Origin: Bacillota bacterium
GTDB lineage: Bacteria; Bacillota; Clostridia; Lachnospirales; Lachnospiraceae
Assembly: GCA_023399055.1 (NCBI GenBank)
Contig: JAEWQV010000027.1
Location: forward strand, 310,001 to 374,000
Direction: 5' to 3'
Length of the DNA stretch: 64,000 nt
The position numbers and the translations under genes are program-made. Below the pieces are notes generated by a model that was not told the DNA's origin, did not search any database, and was given only the letters and a program-made list of their open reading frames with translations. Positions 8,200-16,046 of the stretch are shown here, one piece after another (positions within the stretch are counted from its first letter, which is position 1; every line of letters starts with the position of its first letter).

Positions 8200-9444
8200 T
8201 TGCTTGAGATTAGAACAAATGAGGCGGATAGTACAGCGAAAATACTCGTTATTGGGGTAGGAGGAGCAGGTAATAATGCCGTTAATCGAATGATAGAAGA
8301 GAATATAAAGGGTGTTGAATTTGTGTGTGTTAATACGGACAAGCAGCATTTAAAAAACTGCAAAGCACCACAGGTAATTCAAATTGGAGAAAAGCTTACC
8401 AAAGGACTTGGTGCTGGAGCACAACCTGAAATTGGTCAAAAAGCTGCGGAAGAAAGTTATGAGCAGTTGGCAGAACTTATTAGAGGGGCAGATATGGTAT
8501 TCGTGACCTGTGGTATGGGTGGCGGAACAGGAACAGGTGCAGCGCCAGTAGTTGCTCAAATTGCAAAAGATATGGGTATACTTACCGTTGGTATCGTAAC
8601 AAAGCCTTTCCGTTTTGAAGCAAAAACACGTATGACCAATGCTATTAGTGGTATTGATCGTTTGAAAGAGCATGTGGATACGCTTATCGTAATTCCCAAT
8701 GATAAATTATTAGAAATTGTAGACCGTAGAACCACTATGCCTGATGCGTTAAGAAAGGCAGATGAAGTTTTACAGCAAGGCGTACAGGGTATTACTGACT
8801 TGATTAATGTTCCTGGCTTAATTAACTTAGACTTTGCAGACGTTCAAACGGTTATGAAAGATAAAGGAGTTGCGCATATTGGTATTGGTATGGGAAGTGG
8901 CGACGATAAATGTATTGACGCTGTTAAGCAAGCAATCACAAGTCCATTACTTGAAACTACAATCCAAGGTGCCTCACATGTAATCATTAATATCTCTGGT
9001 GATATCAGTTTGATTGAAGCTAATGAAGCGGCTACTTTAGTACAAGAATTAGCAGGAGACACTGCAAATATAATCTTTGGTGCGATGTTTGATGACATGA
9101 ATCCTGATACTGCAACTATAACAGTTATTGCAACAGGACTTGATCAGAAGTCAAGAGAAGTAATGACACCGGATTTCTTAAAGAAACATACGAATCCAAT
9201 TGGTGGAATGAGACCAAGCTTCAAGCCTGATATGAATACCAGCAGACCATATTCTCCTTCCAGTGTTTATGGCGGAACTAGTCAGCCAGTATCACAACCA
9301 AGTTATACTCCAAGTACAAACTTTAATACTGATCCCAATAGACGTCCGGTTAGCCAACCTGCAAAATCACCGGTTAATACGAACACAGATCCTAGCGGTA
9401 TTAAGATTCCAGAGTTTTTGCAAAAAAACAGACACAATAAGTAG
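8200..9444 (+). CDS. ftsZ: Cell division GTPase FtsZ
   Basis: Tubulin-like GTPase that assembles the cytokinetic Z ring on the inner membrane face. 414 residues. The GTP-binding loop GGGTGTG lies at 107-113, preceded by GVGGAGNNAVNR (19-30); the T7 loop NVPGLINLDFAD completes the site. A Ser/Pro/Asn-rich linker (about 345-400) leads to the conserved tail peptide IKIPEFLQKNRHNK that binds membrane tethers. The start is TTG at 8200, set by AGGAGG at 8186-8191 with 8-nt spacing; the resulting MLEIRTNEA start is typical of related clostridia. ftsA is not adjacent, so tethering may use SepF or a distant ftsA. Confidence 0.97.
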   Translation: MLEIRTNEADSTAKILVIGVGGAGNNAVNRMIEENIKGVEFVCVNTDKQHLKNCKAPQVIQIGEKLTKGLGAGAQPEIGQKAAEESYEQLAELIRGADMVFVTCGMGGGTGTGAAPVVAQIAKDMGILTVGIVTKPFRFEAKTRMTNAISGIDRLKEHVDTLIVIPNDKLLEIVDRRTTMPDALRKADEVLQQGVQGITDLINVPGLINLDFADVQTVMKDKGVAHIGIGMGSGDDKCIDAVKQAITSPLLETTIQGASHVIINISGDISLIEANEAATLVQELAGDTANIIFGAMFDDMNPDTATITVIATGLDQKSREVMTPDFLKKHTNPIGGMRPSFKPDMNTSRPYSPSSVYGGTSQPVSQPSYTPSTNFNTDPNRRPVSQPAKSPVNTNTDPSGIKIPEFLQKNRHNK

Positions 9445-9459
9445 ATGTATAACTATCTA

Positions 9460-9500
9460 GAACTAAGCTCGAAAACCTACGGTTTCCTTGCTGTTTGGCT
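9460..9500. repeat. Multi-hairpin repeat, truncated copy A
   Basis: Begins 15 nt after ftsZ. The 41 bases match positions 19969-20009 of full copy C at 38 positions, including the AAACC-TNC-GGTTT hairpin and the GCTGTTTGGCT block. After that the sequence diverges into a TTCGACA/TGTCGAA palindrome. It appears to be the 5' third of the element. Confidence 0.6.
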
Positions 9501-9505
9501 AGGGG

Positions 9506-9522
9506 TTCGACAATTTGTCGAA
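9506..9522. promoter_or_regulatory. Inverted pair of Spo0A-box-like heptamers
   Basis: TTCGACA (9506-9512) and TGTCGAA (9516-9522) are perfect 0A boxes in opposite orientation, 3 bp apart. They lie downstream of ftsZ, upstream of a terminator and about 390 bp before spoIIGA. They also form a 7-bp hairpin with T-rich sequence after it, so a role as an RNA hairpin is equally possible. Confidence 0.3.
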
Positions 9523-9621
9523 TTGGTTTTTAAAAGTACATAATAAAACTTTAACTTTAGAAAACATTATAAAAATCGTTGTTTTTTAACAGTCATAATA
9601 TCTTACTACATAAGAGATTTA

Positions 9622-9665
9622 GGCTGTCAGATTATTTTACTTTAAATAGTCTGGCAGCTTTTTTT
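9622..9665 (+). terminator. Rho-independent terminator downstream of ftsZ
   Basis: GGCTGTCAGA (9622-9631) pairs with TCTGGCAGC (9650-9658), one G-U pair, followed by a run of seven T. It separates ftsZ from the spoIIG operon. Confidence 0.75.
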
Positions 9666-9737
9666 GTGCAAAAAACGAGGAAATTAACATTTGCTGTAAA
9701 TAAAAGTAAATGAAAACAACGTTTTACACAACAGAAA

Positions 9738-9770
9738 ATGACATAAATTGGAAACCAAACAAGTTATAAT
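9738..9770 (+). promoter_or_regulatory. Candidate Spo0A-type promoter of spoIIGA-sigE
   Basis: ATGACA (9738-9743) and a perfect TATAAT (9765-9770) are separated by 21 bp, too long for a normal sigma-A promoter. The Bacillus spoIIG promoter is known for its 22-bp spacing and Spo0A activation. TGACATA (9739-9745) matches the 0A box TGNCGAA at 5 of 7. Spo0A dependence is inferred by analogy. Confidence 0.4.
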
Positions 9771-9907
9771 TCATTTAACATCTAAAGACAAGAATTATAT
9801 CGTACGTCAAGATGGAACATTGATGTTCGCTTTTGTCATACAAAATTAACAACATTATTTAAAATTAAATACTATGGATAACGGACTTAAATTGTTGGAG
9901 GTGAAAT

Positions 9908-10825
9908 TTGTTTCTTGAAGTTTATCCGGATGTTATATTTATTCTGAATTTTATCTTGGATTTTATTATTCTTACACTATTAAAGATAGTAAATCGAAAA
10001 AAAAGTTCAATAAAGAGGAGAATTCTTGCAGCTGTTATTGGTGCAATAGCTGCAGTCATCATAGGAATTTTTCCATGGTTAAATATAGTGATCCGATTTT
10101 TTATTATAAATGTTGTTGCAGCAGTTCTGATGCTCCTTGTTGCTTTTGAACGAGCAAAGGTTTTAGATTTTATGAAGCAATTAATTGCTCTGTACTTACT
10201 TACTTATGTAATTGGTGGATTGATGAATTCAATCTATTATAACACTAATGCAAGAATTCATTTAATTCGTATAGGTAAGTTGATTATTTATCAAGAGATT
10301 ACATGGGTTTTTATTGCAGCAATGATATTCATAATTGTACCTGTCACCATTTTATTTCATCGGTTGTTTCGACACTATCAGAGTAATAATCGTGAAATTT
10401 TCCAGATAGAATTAACCTATCGTAATAAAAAAATTAGCACGACAGGATTTTTAGATTCTGGTAATTGTTTATTTGATCCAATCTTACATAAGCCGGTAAT
10501 AATAATGGAATATGGGGTATTAAATGATTTGTTTACCCCAGAGTTAAAGCAAGAATTTGATTATGTGAAAGATGAATTTGAAGGTAAAAATGTTTCTAGT
10601 AGTGAGCGGAATTTAGAGAAAGCACATGAATTAAATGTAAGAATTATTCCCTTTCAATCAATCGGGAAGCAGCAGGGTATGATGCTTGCGGTGCTACTAG
10701 ATCAAGTCTTCATCCATAAGGATAGCGAAAACATATGCAATGAAAAAGTTACAGCAGCAATATGCGATAATCGCTTATCCTCCAAAGGAGACTACCATGT
10801 CATACTACATAAAGGAATTTGTTAG
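9908..10825 (+). CDS. spoIIGA: Sporulation sigma-E processing peptidase SpoIIGA
   Basis: Membrane-embedded aspartic protease that cleaves the pro-peptide of SigE after asymmetric septation. 305 residues: five or so membrane helices in the first 150, then a soluble protease domain. The catalytic motif is FLDSGN with Asp183, at the same number as the active aspartate reported for the Bacillus protein; the usual DTGN is DSGN here. The start is TTG at 9908 behind GGAGGTG (9897-9903), giving MFLEVYPDVIFILNF, the usual family start. It forms an operon with sigE 77 nt on. Secure. Confidence 0.93.
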   Translation: MFLEVYPDVIFILNFILDFIILTLLKIVNRKKSSIKRRILAAVIGAIAAVIIGIFPWLNIVIRFFIINVVAAVLMLLVAFERAKVLDFMKQLIALYLLTYVIGGLMNSIYYNTNARIHLIRIGKLIIYQEITWVFIAAMIFIIVPVTILFHRLFRHYQSNNREIFQIELTYRNKKISTTGFLDSGNCLFDPILHKPVIIMEYGVLNDLFTPELKQEFDYVKDEFEGKNVSSSERNLEKAHELNVRIIPFQSIGKQQGMMLAVLLDQVFIHKDSENICNEKVTAAICDNRLSSKGDYHVILHKGIC

Positions 10826-10902
10826 CGAGATATTTTCAACGGAATAGTTACAATAAAATCTAATTGAGGATGGTATGTGTATAAATTATGGGAGGTTTAT
10901 CA

Positions 10903-11643
10903 ATGTTATTAAAATTGTCGATTCAAAATAAGCTTCAGTTTCGGATGATTCCGAATATAAAGACGATATTTTTTGGGGATAAGGGAGAAATTCACTATAT
11001 TGGTGGTGCGGAAATTCTGCCTCCCCCGCTTGACCCGGTAAGAGAAGCTGAGGTAATTGAGAAGCTAGGAACAGAAAGAGACAGCGAAATGAAGGCAATC
11101 TTAGTTGAACATAACCTTCGTCTTGTAGTATACATAGCAAAAAAATTTGACAATACGGGTGTTGGCGTAGAAGATTTAATTTCCATCGGAACCATAGGAC
11201 TAATAAAGGCGATTAACACCTATAATCCAGATAAGAATATAAAACTTGCGACCTATGCCTCCCGTTGTATCGAGAATGAAATTCTGATGTATTTAAGGCG
11301 TAATAATAAAACAAAACTGGAAGTATCAATTGATGAGCCTCTTAACGTGGACTGGGACGGAAACGAACTACTTTTATCCGACATACTTGGAACGGAAGAA
11401 GATGTTATTTATCGTAACATTGAAGAAGAAGTGGATCGAAAACTGTTGCGAAAGGCGTTATCTAAGTTATCCGATCGAGAAAGAGTCATTGTTGACTTAC
11501 GCTTTGGTTTAAATACCGATGATGGCGTTGAACGTACCCAAAAGGAAGTGGCAGATTTACTTGGAATTTCTCAATCTTACATATCTAGATTGGAGAAAAA
11601 AATAATTAAAAGACTAAAAAAAGAAATGGTAAGATTCGAATAG
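10903..11643 (+). CDS. sigE: RNA polymerase sporulation sigma factor SigE (pro-form)
   Basis: Early mother-cell sigma factor, made as an inactive precursor. 246 residues. The first 30 or so are a hydrophobic/basic pro-region preceding YIGG; region 2 contains NLRLVVYIAKKF, GTIGLIKA and YASRCIENEILMYLRR, and region 4 ends with GISQSYISRLEKKIIKRL. An in-frame ATG at 10888 overlaps the Shine-Dalgarno GGGAGG (10890-10895), so the start is taken at 10903 with 7-nt spacing. Very close to Bacillus SigE throughout. Cotranscribed with its protease gene spoIIGA. Confidence 0.96.
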   Translation: MLLKLSIQNKLQFRMIPNIKTIFFGDKGEIHYIGGAEILPPPLDPVREAEVIEKLGTERDSEMKAILVEHNLRLVVYIAKKFDNTGVGVEDLISIGTIGLIKAINTYNPDKNIKLATYASRCIENEILMYLRRNNKTKLEVSIDEPLNVDWDGNELLLSDILGTEEDVIYRNIEEEVDRKLLRKALSKLSDRERVIVDLRFGLNTDDGVERTQKEVADLLGISQSYISRLEKKIIKRLKKEMVRFE

Positions 11644-11675
11644 ATTGGAAATAAATTCTTTTCTTAAACTCGTAT

Positions 11676-11704
11676 AAATAAGAGTCAAAACGTGAATCAT
11701 TCTA
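11676..11704 (+). promoter_or_regulatory. Candidate sigma-G/sigma-F promoter of sigG
   Basis: AAATA (11676-11680), 17 bp, CATTCTA (11698-11704) resembles the forespore consensus GHATR-N17/18-CATNHTA; the -10 fits fully and the -35 lacks the leading G. It lies 32 bp before sigG, where a sigma-F or autoregulatory sigma-G promoter is expected from Bacillus. Confidence 0.4.
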
Positions 11705-11735
11705 TATGAAAATGATATGATTCGGAGGTTTCGAT

Positions 11736-12512
11736 ATGGCTCTTTATAAGGTCGAGATATGCGGTGTTAATACATCTAAACTGCCATTATTAAAAAATAG
11801 TGAAAAGGAAGAATTGTTTCTCAAAATTTTGGCTGGGGATAAGGAAGCAAGGGAATTATATATTAAGGGAAATCTAAGATTGGTATTATCAATCATACAG
11901 AGATTCTCCAATAGCAATGAAAATGTGGATGATTTGTTTCAGATTGGCTGCATCGGATTGATGAAAGCAATTGATAATTTTGATATAACCCAAAATGTAA
12001 AATTCTCTACCTATGCGGTTCCAATGATTATAGGTGAAATACGAAGATATCTTAGGGACAATAACGCCATAAGAGTGAGCAGATCCTTAAGGGATACAGC
12101 CTATAAAGCGATTTATGCAAAGGAAGCTCTGGTGAAAAAAAATGAAAAAGAGCCAACAATCAATGAAATAGCAGCAGAAATAGGTATCAGTAAAGAGGAT
12201 ATTGTATATGCTCTCGACGCAATTCAAAGTCCAGTATCTCTTTATGATCCTGTCTATGTAGAAGGTGGAGATGCCTTGTACATCATGGATCAGGTTAGTG
12301 ACAAAAAGAATAAGGAAGAGAATTGGATTGAAGAAATCTCTTTGAAGGAAGCTATGGATAAGTTGACAGCAAGAGAACATAACATTATAAAGCTTCGATT
12401 CTTTGAAGGGAAAACACAGATGGAGGTTGCAAAAGAAATTAATATTTCCCAAGCGCAGGTAAGTAGGCTGGAAAAGTCTGCCTTAAAAAATATGAGAAAC
12501 CATTTAGTATAA
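11736..12512 (+). CDS. sigG: RNA polymerase sporulation sigma factor SigG
   Basis: Late forespore-specific sigma factor. 258 residues with sigma-70 region 2 (NLRLVLSIIQRF, QIGCIGLMKAIDNFD, FSTYAVPMIIGEIRRYLRD), region 3, and region 4 ending NISQAQVSRLEKSALKNM. The N-terminal VEICGVNTSKLP is a SigG hallmark that distinguishes it from SigF. GGAGG at 11724-11728 sets the ATG. It follows sigE as in Bacillus, with its own candidate forespore promoter in the 92-nt gap, and a strong terminator closes the unit. Confidence 0.96.
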   Translation: MALYKVEICGVNTSKLPLLKNSEKEELFLKILAGDKEARELYIKGNLRLVLSIIQRFSNSNENVDDLFQIGCIGLMKAIDNFDITQNVKFSTYAVPMIIGEIRRYLRDNNAIRVSRSLRDTAYKAIYAKEALVKKNEKEPTINEIAAEIGISKEDIVYALDAIQSPVSLYDPVYVEGGDALYIMDQVSDKKNKEENWIEEISLKEAMDKLTAREHNIIKLRFFEGKTQMEVAKEINISQAQVSRLEKSALKNMRNHLV

Positions 12513-12528
12513 AAAATTATTAGAAAAA

Positions 12529-12577
12529 AACACGGAAAGTAACATTCCTAAAGAGGAGAGTTACCCGTGTTTTTTTG
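12529..12577 (+). terminator. Rho-independent terminator after sigG
   Basis: AACACGG (12529-12535) with GTAAC pairs with GTTAC-CCGTGTT, followed by a run of T ending at 12576. A small bulge (AA) sits in the left arm. Confidence 0.85.
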
Positions 12578-12586
12578 ACGTCAAGA

Positions 12587-12618
12587 TTTTGTCAAATTAG
12601 TACTTTAATTTGACAAAA
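12587..12618. promoter_or_regulatory. 12-bp palindrome overlapping the -35 of the kinase promoter
   Basis: TTTTGTCAAATT (12587-12598) and AATTTGACAAAA (12607-12618) are perfect inverted repeats 8 bp apart. The right arm contains TTGACA (12610-12615), a perfect -35, so the palindrome looks like an operator for the downstream two-component genes. The regulator is unknown; the cognate response regulator is one possibility. Confidence 0.45.
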
Positions 12619-12651
12619 ATTCTTTGCAAAATTAGAAAAAATGTGTAAAAT
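12610..12651 (+). promoter_or_regulatory. Candidate promoters of the AgrC-like kinase operon
   Basis: TTGACA (12610-12615) with TAGAAA (12633-12638) at 17 bp, or alternatively TTGCAA (12624-12629) with TAAAAT (12646-12651) at 16 bp. Both precede a second inverted repeat, TATGAGAC (12655-12662) / GTCTCATA (12678-12685), which would lie at the 5' end of the message. Which start is used is undecided. Confidence 0.45.
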
Positions 12652-12654
12652 TAA

Positions 12655-12685
12655 TATGAGACTTCTATAGGAAATTGGTCTCATA
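12655..12685 (+). other. 8-bp inverted repeat in the kinase mRNA leader
   Basis: TATGAGAC and GTCTCATA form a perfect 8-bp stem with a 15-nt loop, followed by TTTTAG. It could be a leader hairpin or a second protein-binding site for control of the kinase operon. Confidence 0.35.
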
Positions 12686-12736
12686 TTTTAGTGGAATAAT
12701 AATTAAAAAAATAGTGAAATTGCGAAGGATAAAGAC

Positions 12737-14044
12737 ATGGAACTTGCTGTTCAAATTAATTATTATGTTATATTCTGTGTGGAATGTTTTATTTTTTGGA
12801 GATTAAATAGTGTTTTAGAACTAAAATATAATAAAAAATATTTAAAATTAGCTATAGTTTTTATGTACATAATATTAGTTTTAAAAAAGCATATTTTTGA
12901 CTTACCCGAATTAAAGAATTACATGTTTATTGGTACCATAGTTACAATTTCATATTGTTTTATAATAACTATAATCTTAAATAAGAATCCATTGATGCAA
13001 AAAGTTATCGTGGTTTTTGTTTTTTTTGCAGTGTTAGCAATAACAGATTTGATTATGTTATTAATTTTAAAAGTTTTTATTGATCTTCCAATCGCAGATG
13101 CTTTACAAGATATAAAAAGTACCTACATAATTTTTATATGCAAGTTGTTAACAGAGCTTCTTTTTGAGTGGATTATTAAAAAGCGCACTAGAAAGCAATT
13201 CATACATTATTCCTATCTTAATGAGATATCAATTATAGTATTTATGAACTTGATTTTGCTATTAATGACAATTTACATTTTTAGTTATAAAAAAAGTATG
13301 GTACAGGATTTGGACTTTATCATATTATTTGTGTTCGTAACCGTTGTAATTATTACAACATATGCTATTTTTATTATCATTCAGCTAGAGAAAAAATCCA
13401 AACAGCAAATGGAAACGAAATTAAAGCTTCAGCAATTTGAGTTGGAGATGCAACTAAAAGATGATATTATTAATGTGTCAGATAAGCTACGTAAACTTAG
13501 ACATGATATGAACAATCATTTTAGCATCATAAAGGCATTTTTGGTTTCAAAAAAATATAAGGATCTGGAAGAATATATTAACTCAATTTATGAAGATGTC
13601 GAGATTGCAAATGAGTTAGTCTTAACCAGTAATAAAGCCCTCTCCATTATTATTAACATTAAAAAGAACATTGCTAAAAGCAAAAACATCGAATTTTCTA
13701 GTATGTTATTACATTCCGATATAAATATGCTAGATAAAGATATGTGTACGTTAATTGGGAATTTATTAGATAATGCAATAGAAGCTGCTGTAAGTTCTGG
13801 TGGTAAAAAGTATATTCAATTAATGATTCAAAGAACAGAGGAAGGTAGTGTTATATCCTGTGAGAATTCATTTAGTTTACGACCGAACTTATCGAAAGGG
13901 AAGTTTGTTACTCATAAAGAAAATAGTTGGTTACATGGGCTTGGTGTGGCAAATATTACTGATATTGTAAGCAAATACAATGGGGATGTTAATTTTGAAT
14001 ATGATGATGAGATTTTTCATGTTCGCATTTTGATACCTTCTTAG
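12737..14044 (+). CDS. AgrC-like GHKL sensor histidine kinase
   Basis: Membrane sensor kinase of the peptide-pheromone type. 435 residues: six or seven membrane helices in the first 215, a coiled linker (about 222-250), the phospho-acceptor box LRHDMNNHF with His256, then a GHKL ATPase domain (HATPase_c_5 type) with N-box NLLDNAIEAA at 342-351 and a G-box around WLHGLGVANI. The response regulator starts 42 nt downstream, making a two-component pair. No AgrB or AgrD gene is near, so the ligand is unknown. Related proteins sense autoinducing peptides or bacteriocin inducers; that function is inferred. Confidence 0.85.
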   Translation: MELAVQINYYVIFCVECFIFWRLNSVLELKYNKKYLKLAIVFMYIILVLKKHIFDLPELKNYMFIGTIVTISYCFIITIILNKNPLMQKVIVVFVFFAVLAITDLIMLLILKVFIDLPIADALQDIKSTYIIFICKLLTELLFEWIIKKRTRKQFIHYSYLNEISIIVFMNLILLLMTIYIFSYKKSMVQDLDFIILFVFVTVVIITTYAIFIIIQLEKKSKQQMETKLKLQQFELEMQLKDDIINVSDKLRKLRHDMNNHFSIIKAFLVSKKYKDLEEYINSIYEDVEIANELVLTSNKALSIIINIKKNIAKSKNIEFSSMLLHSDINMLDKDMCTLIGNLLDNAIEAAVSSGGKKYIQLMIQRTEEGSVISCENSFSLRPNLSKGKFVTHKENSWLHGLGVANITDIVSKYNGDVNFEYDDEIFHVRILIPS

Positions 14045-14085
14045 CAATAATGAAGAATGAATGGACAGTTAAAGGAGAATTACCA

Positions 14086-14805
14086 ATGAAAATAAATATG
14101 ATTGTCTGTGATGATGAGGGCTTAGCACTAAAGATTAATATTACATATGTAGAGGAATTTATTAAAAAATTCAAGTTAGACGCTAATGTAACAGGTTTTA
14201 CTAACGGAGAAGCTGTAATTGAGTATATTGAAAATAATGAAATTGATATTATATTTTTGGATATTGATCTAAAGGGATTAAATGGACTTTCTTTAGCTGC
14301 TAAAATTCAAAGGAAATATCCCAGAGTTGTAATTATTTTTATTACAGCACATAGAGAATATGCCCTGGAAGCATTTTCGGTGGAAGCCTTTAACTATCTG
14401 CTGAAACCGATTGATTTGGAGCGTATGGAGAGAATTTTTAAAAAAGCAATTCTTCAGGTATATGATTTGAAAAATCGTTCGCAAAGAGTGCCATTAATAA
14501 TTACTGAAGAGAATGTAAAGAGGAAAATTAGTCAAGCAGGAATTCTGTACATTGAGAGGGTAAAATCACAAAGCATTATTGTTACGAAAGCAGTAAACCA
14601 TTCAGTGTATGAATCCATTACCTCACTGATTGGGAGGTTAGAGAATAATTTTTTACAGATTAATCAAAGTGTAATTGTCAACTTGGAGGAAGTTGAAGCA
14701 ATTAAAGGAAGTATTGTTAAAATGAAGCAGGGTCAACTTTTCTCCATTGGTCGAACTTATCATAAAAATGTAAAGAAAGTATATATGGAATATCCAAAGG
14801 TATAA
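14086..14805 (+). CDS. LytTR-family response regulator (AgrA/VirR type)
   Basis: DNA-binding partner of the upstream kinase. 239 residues: receiver domain 1-120 with acidic residues D9-D10, phospho-acceptor Asp59 in IIFLDIDLKG, and conserved lysine in LLKPID; LytTR DNA-binding domain about 135-239 with ILYIERVKSQSIIV and the FLQINQSVIVNLEEVE block. An in-frame ATG at 14050 lacks a ribosome site, whereas AAAGGAGA (14071-14078) fits the ATG at 14086. LytTR proteins bind paired short direct repeats; the palindromes at 12587-12685 are possible targets but are inverted, not direct. Family secure, targets unknown. Confidence 0.9.
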   Translation: MKINMIVCDDEGLALKINITYVEEFIKKFKLDANVTGFTNGEAVIEYIENNEIDIIFLDIDLKGLNGLSLAAKIQRKYPRVVIIFITAHREYALEAFSVEAFNYLLKPIDLERMERIFKKAILQVYDLKNRSQRVPLIITEENVKRKISQAGILYIERVKSQSIIVTKAVNHSVYESITSLIGRLENNFLQINQSVIVNLEEVEAIKGSIVKMKQGQLFSIGRTYHKNVKKVYMEYPKV

Positions 14806-14814
14806 GGTAAGGTG

Positions 14815-14850
14815 AAAAGACGAATTAGGCATTGCTTAATTCGTCTTTTT
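14815..14850 (+). terminator. Rho-independent terminator after the two-component genes
   Basis: AAAAGACGAATTA (14815-14827) pairs perfectly with TAATTCGTCTTTT (14837-14849), 13 bp with a 9-nt loop and a terminal T run. Confidence 0.88.
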
Positions 14851-14932
14851 GTGGAATAAAAAACAGGGTTATCTTCGCATACTTATATGAGTGTTTAGAT
14901 GAAAGTAAGTCAGCAAGGAAAGGTGTGATGTT

Positions 14933-15973
14933 TTGAAAACCCAAGTGATAAGCGGTAAAAATCAAATTAGAAGTATCGCCTTTGTACTGGTGGTAATGGG
15001 AATTACACTTACCGTTTTACTAAGAGAATATTCAGTAAAAGAAATTATCCATGTAATCGAAGGAATACATCCCTTTTATCTAATTGCGGGAGTTTGTATG
15101 ATGTTTCTATTCGCTGGTTGTCAGGCAATGAATTTCTATATGATTTTAAAAAGCTTAGGTCATACATCTTCCTATAAATATTGTTTGGAATATGCTTATG
15201 TCGGTAATTATTTCGGTTCTATAACTCCGGGTGCCACTGGTGGACAACCTGCTCAACTATATTATATGAATAAGGATGAAATTCATGTTGACATCTCTGC
15301 AATTACTGTTTTTTTTATGGTATTTATTAGCCAGCTTGGTATCTTATTTTTAGGTGGGATTTTTGCAATACTACGTTATCCGATACTGTCTAATTTAAAG
15401 AATTGGATGAAATATCTGTTATTAGCAGGCGGTGCAGTAATTTTTATTCTAACACTTATATTAATTGCACTAATGTTTTTAGGAAAAGTTGTACCCTATA
15501 TAGGAAATAAAATACTTAAGATATGCATTAAATTAAAAATATTAAAGAACCCAGAAATTGCAAAAGCGAAGATGGAAGCATTTATCTTATCTTACCATGA
15601 AAAATCTAAGGTATTATTAAAACATCCGGAGCTTTTTATAAAGGTATTTATACTTACAATACTTCAATGGTTTGCTTATTACATGGTAGCTTATCTTGTT
15701 TATTTAAGCTTTGGCTATCGAGAACACAGTGCTCTTGATTTAATCTCAGGGCAAGCAATGATTAATATAGCAGTTGCAGCAGTTCCAGTGCCAGGATCTG
15801 TTGGAATTGCGGAAAAAGCATATTTGATGTTATTTGGTCAATTTTATTCCCTAACGGAGCTACCATCCGCAATGATACTTAGCCGCATGATTAATTTTTA
15901 TTTACCTCTGATCATCAGTTTTTTAGTATACTTGCTAATACATTTTCGTATGGTAAAGAAAAGGAAACAGTAA
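14933..15973 (+). CDS. LPG-synthase-TM/UPF0104 family flippase-like membrane protein
   Basis: Polytopic inner-membrane protein of the YbhN/AglD/MprF-N family. 346 residues with about eight membrane helices. Family features are the early FAGCQAMNFY region, the NYFGSITPGATGGQPAQLYYM block (about 97-117), and the late AAVPVPGSVGIAEKAYL motif. In MprF the homologous domain flips aminoacylated lipids; here no aminoacyl-transferase domain follows, so substrate and direction are unknown. The start is TTG at 14933 behind AAAGGTG; the ATG at 14928 runs straight into a stop. It stands alone between two terminators or promoters. Confidence 0.8.
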   Translation: MKTQVISGKNQIRSIAFVLVVMGITLTVLLREYSVKEIIHVIEGIHPFYLIAGVCMMFLFAGCQAMNFYMILKSLGHTSSYKYCLEYAYVGNYFGSITPGATGGQPAQLYYMNKDEIHVDISAITVFFMVFISQLGILFLGGIFAILRYPILSNLKNWMKYLLLAGGAVIFILTLILIALMFLGKVVPYIGNKILKICIKLKILKNPEIAKAKMEAFILSYHEKSKVLLKHPELFIKVFILTILQWFAYYMVAYLVYLSFGYREHSALDLISGQAMINIAVAAVPVPGSVGIAEKAYLMLFGQFYSLTELPSAMILSRMINFYLPLIISFLVYLLIHFRMVKKRKQ

Positions 15974-15982
15974 GCACCGCAG

Positions 15983-16011
15983 TTGCCAAATTTGCTCTGG
16001 AATAGTATAAT
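15983..16011 (+). promoter_or_regulatory. Strong sigma-A promoter for acnA
   Basis: TTGCCA (15983-15988), exactly 17 bp, TATAAT (16006-16011). The -35 is 5/6 and the -10 perfect. It starts 10 nt after the preceding stop codon and 36 nt before the acnA ATG. Confidence 0.75.
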
Positions 16012-16046
16012 TGATAAAAATCATGGAAACTAGGAGGGTAAGGCCG

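Noticed and set aside
8016..8363. Minus-strand frame across the ftsZ promoter and 5' end
   Set aside because: It overlaps the well-supported ftsZ start, and its translation resembles no protein and has no ribosome site.
10797..10847. Sixteen-codon ORF (MSYYIKEFVSEIFSTE) with AAAGGAG before it, overlapping the end of spoIIGA
   Set aside because: Too short to support from sequence; the AAAGGAG lies in spoIIGA coding sequence and the ORF could arise by chance.
12641..12670. Nine-codon ORF in the leader of the AgrC-like kinase, considered as a pheromone or leader peptide
   Set aside because: No ribosome-binding site, no Cys-containing AgrD-like motif in the right place, and it overlaps the promoter and palindrome.
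16011..16046. Upstream extension of acnA from TTG 16011
   Set aside because: That codon overlaps the promoter -10, and AGGAGGG points to ATG 16047.
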